Source: JAFAZJ01 sp964437145
GTDB taxonomy: Bacteria > Pseudomonadota > Alphaproteobacteria > Reyranellales > Reyranellaceae
NCBI GenBank assembly: GCA_964437145.1
Contig: CAYTFW010000257.1
Coordinates: 1-5,539 of the forward strand
Direction: 5' to 3'
Length of the DNA: 5,539 nucleotides
Part shown: positions 1 through 5,474 of the stretch, piece after piece
Position numbering within the stretch: the stretch's first letter is position 1
How the letters are laid out: each line of letters opens with the position of its first letter
Position numbers and translations under genes: made by a program
The notes under the pieces: model-generated
Seen by the model: only the letters and a program-made list of their open reading frames with translations
Database searches by the model: none
Told to the model about the DNA's origin: nothing

Positions 1-7
1 CATCCGC

Positions 8-20
8 CTCGCTGCGCTCG
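8..20 (-). repeat. Copy of dispersed CGAGCGCAGCGAG repeat core
   Basis: On the minus strand this stretch reads CGAGCGCAGCGAG. It is identical over 13 bases to the left arm of the long palindrome at 419-431 and shares an 11-base core with 5483-5493. It lies in the noncoding sequence downstream of the XdhC-type gene, next to the perfect palindrome at 24-51. I take it as part of a dispersed intergenic repeat family; the element probably continues beyond the left edge of the window. Confidence 0.55.
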
Positions 21-23
21 GCA

Positions 24-51
24 CCTTCTCCCCGCCTGCGCGGGGAGAAGG
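24..51 (-). terminator. Perfect 12-bp stem palindrome, possible terminator or intergenic repeat
   Basis: CCTTCTCCCCGC (24-35) and its exact reverse complement (40-51) enclose a 4-base loop. The hairpin begins 6 bases beyond the stop codon of the leftward XdhC-type gene, so it is placed to end or stabilise that transcript. No T-tract follows on the minus strand, so it is not a textbook intrinsic terminator. Palindromes of this kind (CCTTCTCCCC...GGGGAGAAGG) are common dispersed intergenic repeats in alphaproteobacteria, and it may serve both roles. The pairing is certain; the function is inferred. Confidence 0.5.
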
Positions 52-57
52 AAGACT

Positions 58-381
58 TCATCCCACCTTCTCGACGAAGACCTGCACCTTGCCGCCGCAG
101 GCCAGGCCGACATCCCAGGCCTGCTCGTCGGTGACGCCGAAATCGAGCAGGCGCGGCTTGCCGTCCTTGATGGCGTCGAGCGCCTCCTTGACCACGGCGC
201 CCTCGATGCAGCCGCCGGAGACTGAGCCGACCATGTTGCCGGCGCCGTCGATGGCGAGCTGGCTGCCCACCGGTCGCGGCGAGGAGCCCCAGGTCAAGGT
301 CACGGTGGCCAGCGCCACGTCCTTGCCCGCGTCCTTCCACTGGCGCACCGCGCCGAGGATGTCTTCCTGAGCCGGATTCAT
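58..381 (-). CDS. Short XdhC/CoxF-type protein (N-terminal domain only)
   Basis: A 107-residue protein of the XdhC/CoxI family, whose members help insert or sulfurate the molybdenum cofactor of xanthine-oxidase-family enzymes. Visible family signatures, numbered from the upstream ATG at 393, are GSSPRPVGSQLAI (36-48), GSVSGGCIEGAV (56-67, with Cys62) and a GLACGG segment (97-102, with Cys99). The family's C-terminal Rossmann-like domain is absent, and the stop codon is clean with no sign of a frameshift. Stand-alone N-terminal-domain proteins are known and often lie beside a separate partner; none is in this window. I chose the ATG at 381 because GGAGGG (386-391, minus strand) lies 4 bases before it. 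The ATG at 393, preceded by GAGG, would add four residues. It is the third gene of the leftward coxD-coxE set, which points to a molybdenum hydroxylase as client. The family call is firm; the exact role is inferred. Confidence 0.88.
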   Translation of the reverse strand: MNPAQEDILGAVRQWKDAGKDVALATVTLTWGSSPRPVGSQLAIDGAGNMVGSVSGGCIEGAVVKEALDAIKDGKPRLLDFGVTDEQAWDVGLACGGKVQVFVEKVG

Positions 382-410
382 CGTGCCCTCCATCTATACC
401 TCGCCCTCAC

Positions 411-475
411 TGTCATCCCGAGCGCAGCGAGGGATCTAGGCCGGCCCTGGATTCCTCGCTCCGCTCGGAATGACA
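411..475. repeat. 65-bp imperfect inverted repeat between coxE-like and XdhC-type genes
   Basis: Positions 411-440 pair with 446-475 around a 5-base loop (441-445). Of 30 positions, 26 are Watson-Crick pairs. The exceptions are 417/469, 425/461, 433/453 and 437/449. The outer ends are TGTCAT and ATGACA. The element fills most of the gap between the coxE-like stop and the XdhC-type start, so a read-through transcript would carry a large hairpin. Its core recurs at 8-20 and 5483-5493, which marks it as a dispersed intergenic repeat rather than a one-off terminator. It contains no ORF and is too short for an insertion sequence. Confidence 0.8.
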
Positions 476-488
476 GAGCACTGAATTC

Positions 489-1754
489 TCACGCGGCCCG
501 CGCGCGATCGCGCCAGTCCGTCATCTTCGCACCACCGCGATGCCCCGGCTCGCTCAGCGCCGCCACCAGATCGGCGAGGCTCTCGAGATTGTGCACCGGC
601 CGGAAATCGTCGACATGCGGCAGCATCGCCCTATTGCCCAGAGACTTTGGTTCGTAGCCCTCGTAGCGCAAGAGCGGGTTGAGCCAGATCAGCCGGGAAC
701 AGGATTTGTGCAACCGCTCCATCTCCTCCGGCAGGCCGGCCGCGCCCTCGCGGTCGAGCCCGTCGGTGATCAGCAGCACGACGGCGCCCTGCCCCAGCAC
801 CCGGCGCGACCATTTCAGGTTGAACTCGTGCAGGGTGGCGCCGATGCGCGTGCCGCCGGACCAGTCCTCAACCTGGGCGCTCGCCTTGGCAAGGGCGATA
901 TCGACATCCTTGTCCCGCAGCGCGCGGGTGACGTTGTTGAGCCGCGTGCCGAAGGTGAAGCTGAACACCCGGTCGCGATCGCTCGCCAGCGCGTGCATGA
1001 AATGCAGGAACATCCGGCTGTACTTGCTCATCGAGCCCGAGATGTCGCAGAGGATCACCAGCGGCGGCGGCCGCCGTCGCGGCTCTTTGCGGTGCAGCTC
1101 GATCACGCCGTGCGGCTTCAGCGACGCGCGCATGGTGGCGCGCATGTCGATGCGGCTGCCATGCGGCGACGGGCGCGTGCGGCGGATACGGCGGTCGGGA
1201 ATCGGCAGGCGCAGGCGCCGGATCGCGCGCAGCGCCTGGGCGATCTCGGCCGCCGACATCTGCTCGAAGTCGCGCTTCTGCAACAGCTCGCGATCGGAGA
1301 AGGTCAAGGTCGCCTCGAGCTCCATCTTGGGCGGCTCCTCGGACTCCTCCTCCGGCGACTGGCCGCGGCCCGATTGCAGGGCTTCCTGCAGGCGCCGGCT
1401 CATCTGCTTCTTCTGCTGATCCTCCTCGAAGCCGCCGTCGATCTGCGGCAGCATCATGCCCATCATCTTCTCGAGCAGCTTGGGATTGCGCCAGAAGACG
1501 TGGAAGGCCTGATCGAAGATCTCGCGTTGATCCCTGCGGTTCACGAAGACGCTGTGTAGCGTCCAGTAGAAATCCTCGCGCCGGCTGAGCCCCGCCGCCT
1601 CGACCGCCTTCACCGCCTCGAGCACGCGACCCGGGCCGATCGGCAGGCCCGCCGCGCGCAGGGTGCGCGCGAAGTTCATGATGTTGACGGCGAGCTTGGG
1701 CTCGGCCGGCGGCTTCGGTGCGGCCCCTGAGGCGGATCGTATGACCTCGGACAT
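489..1754 (-). CDS. coxE: CoxE-like von Willebrand factor A domain protein
   Basis: A 421-residue cytoplasmic protein with no signal peptide or membrane segment. Residues about 20-105 are a conserved N-terminal region that includes the FYWTLHSVFV segment (62-71). A charged linker (about 107-145) contains an acidic SPEEESEEPP run. The Arg-rich stretch 177-229 precedes a C-terminal VWA domain from about 231. The metal-ion-dependent adhesion site is complete: DISGS (Asp237, Ser239, Ser241), Thr302 in SGGTRIG and Asp331 in ITDGLD. In carboxydotrophs, CoxE acts with the AAA+ protein CoxD in post-translational assembly of the CO dehydrogenase active site, and MoxR-ATPase/VWA pairs work as chelatase-like units. 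The start lies 7 bases after the coxD stop with no clear Shine-Dalgarno sequence, which suggests translational coupling. The family is firm, but the client could be another molybdenum hydroxylase. Confidence 0.9.
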   Translation of the reverse strand: MSEVIRSASGAAPKPPAEPKLAVNIMNFARTLRAAGLPIGPGRVLEAVKAVEAAGLSRREDFYWTLHSVFVNRRDQREIFDQAFHVFWRNPKLLEKMMGMMLPQIDGGFEEDQQKKQMSRRLQEALQSGRGQSPEEESEEPPKMELEATLTFSDRELLQKRDFEQMSAAEIAQALRAIRRLRLPIPDRRIRRTRPSPHGSRIDMRATMRASLKPHGVIELHRKEPRRRPPPLVILCDISGSMSKYSRMFLHFMHALASDRDRVFSFTFGTRLNNVTRALRDKDVDIALAKASAQVEDWSGGTRIGATLHEFNLKWSRRVLGQGAVVLLITDGLDREGAAGLPEEMERLHKSCSRLIWLNPLLRYEGYEPKSLGNRAMLPHVDDFRPVHNLESLADLVAALSEPGHRGGAKMTDWRDRARAA

Positions 1755-1761
1755 CGCGGGA

Positions 1762-2685
1762 TCAGGCGGCCGGCAGGGCCGCGATCTCGCTCTTGACGCG
1801 ACCGAGAATGGCGGCGGCCTCGCTGCCCTGGATGCGCTGGATGTCGTCCTGGTACTTCAGCAGGATGCCCAAGGTGCTGTCGATCACGGCGGGATCGAGA
1901 TCGAGCACGTTGAGCTCCGTCAGCGCCTGCGCCCAGTCGATCGACTCGGCGACACCCGGCGACTTGAAGAGATCCATCTTGCGTAGCTCCTGCACCACGC
2001 CGACGACCTGGCGCGCCAGCGCCGCCGGCGCCTCGGGCGCCTTGGTGGCGAGGATCTGCCGCTCGCGCGCCGCGTCGGGGTAGTCGACCCAGTGGTAGAA
2101 GCAGCGGCGCTTGAGCGCGTCGTGGATCTCGCGCGTGCGGTTCGAGGTGATGACCACGATCGGCGCCTGCGGCGCCTTGACCGTGCCGAGCTCGGGGATC
2201 GAGACCTGGAAGTCGGAGAGCACCTCCAGCAGATAGGCCTCGAACGGCTCATCGGTGCGGTCGAGCTCGTCGATCAGCAGCACCGGCGCGCCGGCCGGGT
2301 CGGGCTGCAGCGCTTCGAGCAGCGGGCGGCGGATCAGGAACCGCTCGTTGAAGACCTCGCTGCCAAGCTGGTCGCGATCGACGCTGCCCTGCGCTTCGGC
2401 CAGGCGGATCTCGATCATCTGCCTTGCGTAGTTCCACTCGTAGACGGCCGAGGTCGCGTCGAGGCCCTCGTAGCATTGCAGGCGGATCAGCTTGCGACCC
2501 AGGGTCTGGGCCAGGACCTTGGCGATCTCGGTCTTGCCGACACCCGCCTCGCCCTCGCAGAACAGCGGCCGGCCGCGTTTGAGGGCCAGGAACAGCACGG
2601 TGGCCAGGCTGCGGTCGGCGATGTAGTCGCCCTTGCGCAGAAGCTCGACCATGGCGTCGATCGAGGCGGGAATGGGAGCGGGCAT
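1762..2685 (-). CDS. coxD: CoxD-like MoxR-family AAA+ ATPase
   Basis: A soluble AAA+ ATPase of the MoxR/CoxD type, 307 residues from the preferred start. Numbered from an upstream TTG at 2736, the visible motifs are Walker A GEAGVGKT (62-69, Lys68), Walker B VLLIDELD (152-159, Asp156 and Glu157), sensor-1 ITSNRT (196-201, Asn199) and a candidate arginine finger at Arg210/Arg211. The helical lid domain follows to the C-terminus. Known CoxD is an ATP-hydrolysing chaperone needed to mature the CO dehydrogenase metal centre, with a VWA partner encoded next to it, as here. I prefer the ATG at 2685 because it puts MPAPIPASIDAMVELL at the N-terminus, close to the usual family start, whereas the TTG adds 17 low-complexity residues. 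It is the first gene of the leftward operon. The family is secure; the enzyme it serves is not in view. Confidence 0.9.
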   Translation of the reverse strand: MPAPIPASIDAMVELLRKGDYIADRSLATVLFLALKRGRPLFCEGEAGVGKTEIAKVLAQTLGRKLIRLQCYEGLDATSAVYEWNYARQMIEIRLAEAQGSVDRDQLGSEVFNERFLIRRPLLEALQPDPAGAPVLLIDELDRTDEPFEAYLLEVLSDFQVSIPELGTVKAPQAPIVVITSNRTREIHDALKRRCFYHWVDYPDAARERQILATKAPEAPAALARQVVGVVQELRKMDLFKSPGVAESIDWAQALTELNVLDLDPAVIDSTLGILLKYQDDIQRIQGSEAAAILGRVKSEIAALPAA

Positions 2686-2784
2686 CGCACTCGCTGATGT
2701 GTCGGAGAACGGAAAGCGCGACGATATTAGCGGCAAGGCTTCGCCGATTGCTATGGTCGCGGTGGCTCAGGGATCGGGAGGAAC
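2686..2784. promoter_or_regulatory. Divergent intergenic region, coxD-like gene / SDR gene
   Basis: About 99 bp separate the preferred coxD ATG (minus) from the SDR start (plus), so promoters for both genes should lie here. On the minus strand TAATAT (complement of 2724-2729) resembles a -10 box and would give a leader of roughly 30 bases before the ATG at 2685, but I see no good -35 partner. I see no strong operator-like palindrome. Only the position supports promoter function. Confidence 0.35.
2776..2782 (+). promoter_or_regulatory. Ribosome binding site of the SDR gene
   Basis: GGGAGGA is a strong Shine-Dalgarno match. It leaves only 3 bases from GGAGG to the ATG at 2785, but 9 bases to the in-frame ATG at 2791. 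The second ATG, giving MYGDALKGR at the N-terminus, may therefore be the main start. The difference is two residues and does not affect function. Confidence 0.65.
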
Positions 2785-3534
2785 ATGGTCATGTACGGCG
2801 ACGCGCTCAAGGGCAGGATCGCGGTGGTAACCGGTGGGGCGCGCGGGATCGGTCTCGCCTGCGCTCAAGCATTGCAGGCATCGGGCGCGCGCATTGCGAT
2901 CTGGGATCGTGACACCGCGGTCGCGACCGAGGCGGCGGCGGGCTTGCCGGGCGCCATCGCCGTGTCCGTCGACGTCGTCGATGACCGCTCGGTCGCGGCG
3001 GCGCTGGCGGATACCGAAAAGCGGCTGGGTGGCGTCGATATCCTGGTCGCCAGCGCTGGCATCACCGGGCCGAACGCGACCGTCGCCGATTACGACGTGC
3101 AGGCGTGGCGGCAAGTGATCGACATCAACCTCACCGGCGTCTTCCTCACCAATCGTGCCGTGGTGCCGGGCATGGTGGCGCGCAAATGGGGCCGCATCGT
3201 CAACATCGCCTCGATCGCCGGCAAGGAAGGCAATCCCAACGCCTCGGCCTATTCCGCGTCGAAGGCCGGCGTGATCGGGCTGACCAAGTCGCTGGGCAAG
3301 GAGCTGGCGAATACCGGCGTGCTGGCGAACTGCGTCTGCCCGGCGGCGATCAAGACCGACATCTTCAAGCAGATGACCCAGCAGCACATCGACTTCATGC
3401 TGTCGAAGATCCCGATGGGCCGCTTCGCCACCGTCGAGGAAGCCGCCACCCTGGTGACTTGGCTGGCCTCGCCGTTGTGCAGCTTCAACACCGGCGCGGT
3501 GTTCGACCTCTCGGGCGGCCGCGCGACCTACTGA
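2785..3534 (+). CDS. Short-chain dehydrogenase/reductase (classical SDR, FabG-like)
   Basis: A 249-residue single-domain NAD(P)-dependent oxidoreductase of normal length for classical SDRs. The Rossmann cofactor motif TGGARGIG spans 16-23. Asp41 at the end of the second strand (IWDRD) suggests preference for NAD(H). Asp63-Val64 fits the adenine-contact position. The catalytic tetrad is complete: Asn115 (INLTG), Ser143 (IASIAG), Tyr156 and Lys160 (YSASK). The usual NNAG motif reads ASAG (89-92). The C-terminus ends in FDLSGGRATY. Similar enzymes act as 3-oxoacyl-ACP reductases or as sugar, sugar-acid or alcohol dehydrogenases, and the substrate cannot be read from the sequence. It is divergent from the cox-type operon and convergent with the TetR gene, overlapping it by 7 bp, so it appears to be transcribed alone. 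Family certain; function open. Confidence 0.92.
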   Translation: MVMYGDALKGRIAVVTGGARGIGLACAQALQASGARIAIWDRDTAVATEAAAGLPGAIAVSVDVVDDRSVAAALADTEKRLGGVDILVASAGITGPNATVADYDVQAWRQVIDINLTGVFLTNRAVVPGMVARKWGRIVNIASIAGKEGNPNASAYSASKAGVIGLTKSLGKELANTGVLANCVCPAAIKTDIFKQMTQQHIDFMLSKIPMGRFATVEEAATLVTWLASPLCSFNTGAVFDLSGGRATY

Positions 3535-4196
3535 GACGGTGCAAGGCCACGCACCGTCAGCTCGACCATCCCCTGGATCAGCGCTTGCCTGTCCGACCAG
3601 GGGAAGTCGGGCTCGTTGACCAGGGCCGCCACCAGGCCGTGGCAGGCCATCCAGCACAATTCGGCGCAGGTCACCGGCGGATGGGGTAGCTTGGCGCCGC
3701 CCTGCTCCAACTCGATGAACTGACGCTCGAGCATGGCGAAGGCGATCGACCCCTTGATGCCGGGCTGCTCGGGGTCGCTGATGTCGCCGCGATGGCCGGT
3801 ATGGCGCACCGGCTCGGGCGCCTGCTCCTCCATGAAGATCAGGCGGTATTCGCCAGCATGCTCGAGGCCGAAGCGGATATAGGCCTCGCCCATCTGGCGC
3901 AGGCGGTCCTGGGGCGAACACTCAAGACATTCGATGCTTTGGAACAGTTCGATCAAGCGGCCAAAGGTCTGGTCGCAGAGCGCCAGCATGATCTCGTCCT
4001 TGTCCTTGAAGTAAAGGTACAAGGCCGGGGCCGAAACCCCTACACGCTCAGCGATTTTCCGGATCGTCGTGGCGCCATAGCCCTCTTCGATGAAGAGCGC
4101 CTTGGCGGCCGCTAGGATCTCGTCGCGCCGCGTATGCCCTTCGCCTCGCCGCTTGCGGCCCAGCGGTGCGACAGTGTGCGCGGCCACATTCACCAT
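3528..4196 (-). CDS. TetR/AcrR-family transcriptional repressor
   Basis: A 222-residue regulator. After a basic N-terminal tail (GRKRRGEGHTRR) comes the TetR DNA-binding domain at about 24-70, with the helix-turn-helix in TTIRKIAERVGVSAPALY (43-60) followed by LYFKDKDEIM. The C-terminal ligand-binding domain resembles the WHG-type TetR C-terminus (GEYRLIFM at 115-122 and WMACHGLVAALV at 182-193). It has six cysteines: 74, 90, 93, 177, 181 and 185. The ATG at 4196 is supported by GAGGA five bases upstream. It is divergent from the RND adaptor gene across a region with two operator-like palindromes, so I infer that it represses the efflux operon and itself until an unknown compound binds. Its last codons overlap the SDR 3' end. 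The family is certain; target and ligand are inferred. Confidence 0.93.
   Translation of the reverse strand: MVNVAAHTVAPLGRKRRGEGHTRRDEILAAAKALFIEEGYGATTIRKIAERVGVSAPALYLYFKDKDEIMLALCDQTFGRLIELFQSIECLECSPQDRLRQMGEAYIRFGLEHAGEYRLIFMEEQAPEPVRHTGHRGDISDPEQPGIKGSIAFAMLERQFIELEQGGAKLPHPPVTCAELCWMACHGLVAALVNEPDFPWSDRQALIQGMVELTVRGLAPSQ
3535..3558. terminator. Hairpin directly after the SDR stop, inside the tetR 3' end
   Basis: GACGGTGC (3535-3542) and GCACCGTC (3551-3558) form a perfect 8-bp stem with an 8-base loop. It begins on the base after the SDR TGA. The same DNA encodes the final residues of the TetR protein on the other strand. No T-tract follows on the plus strand, so an intrinsic terminator is not proven. 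A role in ending or protecting the SDR transcript is inferred from its position. Confidence 0.4.
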
Positions 4197-4231
4197 TTTG
4201 TTCCTCTTGCGGGCGAGCCCGGGCTTGATCA

Positions 4232-4251
4232 GTTAACGTTGGTAAGTTAAC
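4232..4251. promoter_or_regulatory. Operator-like palindrome 1 (GTTAAC-N8-GTTAAC)
   Basis: Two GTTAAC hexamers, each self-complementary, are separated by 8 bases and form a 20-bp inverted repeat. It lies in the AT-rich gap between the divergent tetR and adaptor genes, 36 bases upstream of the tetR ATG. Size and position fit a TetR-family operator that blocks the tetR promoter and perhaps the adaptor promoter. The symmetry is seen; binding is inferred. Confidence 0.6.
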
Positions 4252-4259
4252 AGTATTCA

Positions 4260-4281
4260 GTTCAGTTTGCAATGACTGAAC
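4260..4281. promoter_or_regulatory. Operator-like palindrome 2 (GTTCAGT-N8-ACTGAAC)
   Basis: A perfect 7-bp inverted repeat with an 8-base spacer, 22 bp in all, lying 24 bases upstream of the adaptor ATG. The spacer length equals that of palindrome 1, which supports one protein binding both. It probably overlaps the adaptor promoter or its transcript start. I could not assign -35 and -10 boxes with confidence in this gap. Confidence 0.6.
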
Positions 4282-4305
4282 GTTAGTTTACCCGGGAGTG
4301 CGGTC

Positions 4306-5466
4306 ATGCGTAAGCGGCTCGTTGCGATCATCGGCTCCGTCGTGGCGGTCGCCGTGGCTGGCGGCATCAGCTTCGTCCTCGTCGCCTATCCCGGCAAGCA
4401 ACCGACGCCCGCCTCGGTCGCACCGGCCAAGGCCGACGCCATCCGCCCGGCCCGGGTGCAGGAAATCACCCTGCGCGGCCAGACCCAACGCCTCACGCTC
4501 GCCGGCACCGTCGTGCCCCGCTACGAGACCACCGTCGGCTTCCGCGTCCCGGGCAAGATCGTCGAGCGTCTCGTCGAAGTGGGCGGCCGCGTGACGGTGG
4601 GCCAACCGATCGCGCGTCTCGATCCGGCGGACCTCCGATTGGCGCTCGACAATGCCCGCGCGGCGCTGGCGGCAGCCGAGGCCGAGGCGGTGCGCGCCCG
4701 CGCCGATCTCGAGCGCTATGTCGGCCTGAAGGGCACCTCGGCCTTCGTGCCGCAGATGCTCGATCAACGTCAGTCGACAGCCAACGCCGCGCAGGCGCGA
4801 CTCGAGCAGGCCAAGGCGCAGCTCGACACCGCCGCCAACAATCTCGCCTACGCCACGTTGAACGCCGACAGCGACGGCGTCGTCACGGCGCTGATGATCG
4901 AGGTCGGCCAGGTCGTGTCGGCCGGCCAGCAGGTGGCGAAGATCGCCCGCCTCGACGAGCTGGAGATCCGCGTCGACGTGCCCGAGCAGCGCCTGGCGCT
5001 GCTGAGCGGCGCGGCGCGCGTCACCTACGAGCTGTGGGCCGAACCCGGCGTCGTGCGCGGCGCGAGCTTGCGCGAGCTGGCGCCGATGGCCGATACGATG
5101 ACCCGCACCTACGCCGCGCGCTTCTCGATCACCGAGCGGCCGGCGCTGATCGCCATGGGCATGACCGCGACCTTGGCGCTGGAGCGCGGCACGCCGGAGC
5201 GGGTCGCCGAGGTGCCGATGACAGCGATCTTCCAGCGCGGCACCGGCCCCGCCGTGTGGATCGTCGACCGGCAGAGCGGCGCGCTCGCGCTGCGGCCGGT
5301 GACGGTGGCGCGCTGGCGCGACGACAGTGCGCTGATCTCCGCCGGCCTCGCCGACGGCGAGCTGATCGTCACCGTGGGCGTGCACAAGCTCGAAGTCGGC
5401 CAGCGCGTCAAACCACAGACCCGCGCCACGTCGGACGCCGCCGTGGCGCAGAGCCCCAGCCAGTGA
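4306..5466 (+). CDS. RND efflux periplasmic adaptor (membrane fusion protein, HlyD/AcrA type)
   Basis: A 386-residue adaptor that would link an inner-membrane RND pump to an outer-membrane channel. An N-terminal hydrophobic segment (about 5-28) after MRKR serves as signal sequence or anchor. No lipobox cysteine is present, so it is not a lipoprotein of the AcrA sort. The first half of the lipoyl-like domain (VPGKIVERLVEVGGRVTVGQ, 81-100) is followed by an Ala-rich coiled-coil hairpin (about 110-178). The second lipoyl half is 181-213 (AYATLNADSDGVV...GQVVSAGQQVAKI). The beta-barrel runs from about 218 to 295 and the membrane-proximal domain from about 298 to 368. GGGAG (4294-4298) lies 7 bases before the ATG. 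It is divergent from the TetR gene, the usual layout of a locally repressed efflux operon. The pump gene is not in the window. The exported substrate is unknown. Confidence 0.93.
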   Translation: MRKRLVAIIGSVVAVAVAGGISFVLVAYPGKQPTPASVAPAKADAIRPARVQEITLRGQTQRLTLAGTVVPRYETTVGFRVPGKIVERLVEVGGRVTVGQPIARLDPADLRLALDNARAALAAAEAEAVRARADLERYVGLKGTSAFVPQMLDQRQSTANAAQARLEQAKAQLDTAANNLAYATLNADSDGVVTALMIEVGQVVSAGQQVAKIARLDELEIRVDVPEQRLALLSGAARVTYELWAEPGVVRGASLRELAPMADTMTRTYAARFSITERPALIAMGMTATLALERGTPERVAEVPMTAIFQRGTGPAVWIVDRQSGALALRPVTVARWRDDSALISAGLADGELIVTVGVHKLEVGQRVKPQTRATSDAAVAQSPSQ

Positions 5467-5474
5467 TGCTCCCC

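Noticed and set aside
411..475. The long inverted repeat as a miniature inverted-repeat transposon
   Set aside because: The arms nearly meet at a 5-base loop and there is no internal sequence or visible target-site duplication. A palindromic intergenic repeat is the simpler reading.
540..1559. A 339-codon open frame on the plus strand opposite the coxE-like gene
   Set aside because: It lies entirely over a gene with intact VWA motifs. Its product is rich in Arg, His, Ala, Leu and Gln with no recognisable domain, as expected of an antisense frame in GC-rich DNA.
2767..3921. A 384-codon open frame on the minus strand across the SDR gene and into tetR
   Set aside because: It overlaps two well-supported genes, shows no domain, and has the repetitive charged composition of a GC-driven shadow frame.
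4223..4290. The AT-rich stretch as a replication origin or a transferred fragment
   Set aside because: The composition shift is confined to the regulatory gap between divergent genes and is explained by promoters and operator-like palindromes.
4288..5385. A 365-codon open frame on the minus strand opposite the adaptor gene
   Set aside because: It is the antisense shadow of a clear membrane fusion protein gene, with an Arg/His/Gly/Ala-biased composition and no motif. Its end would also overlap the operator region.
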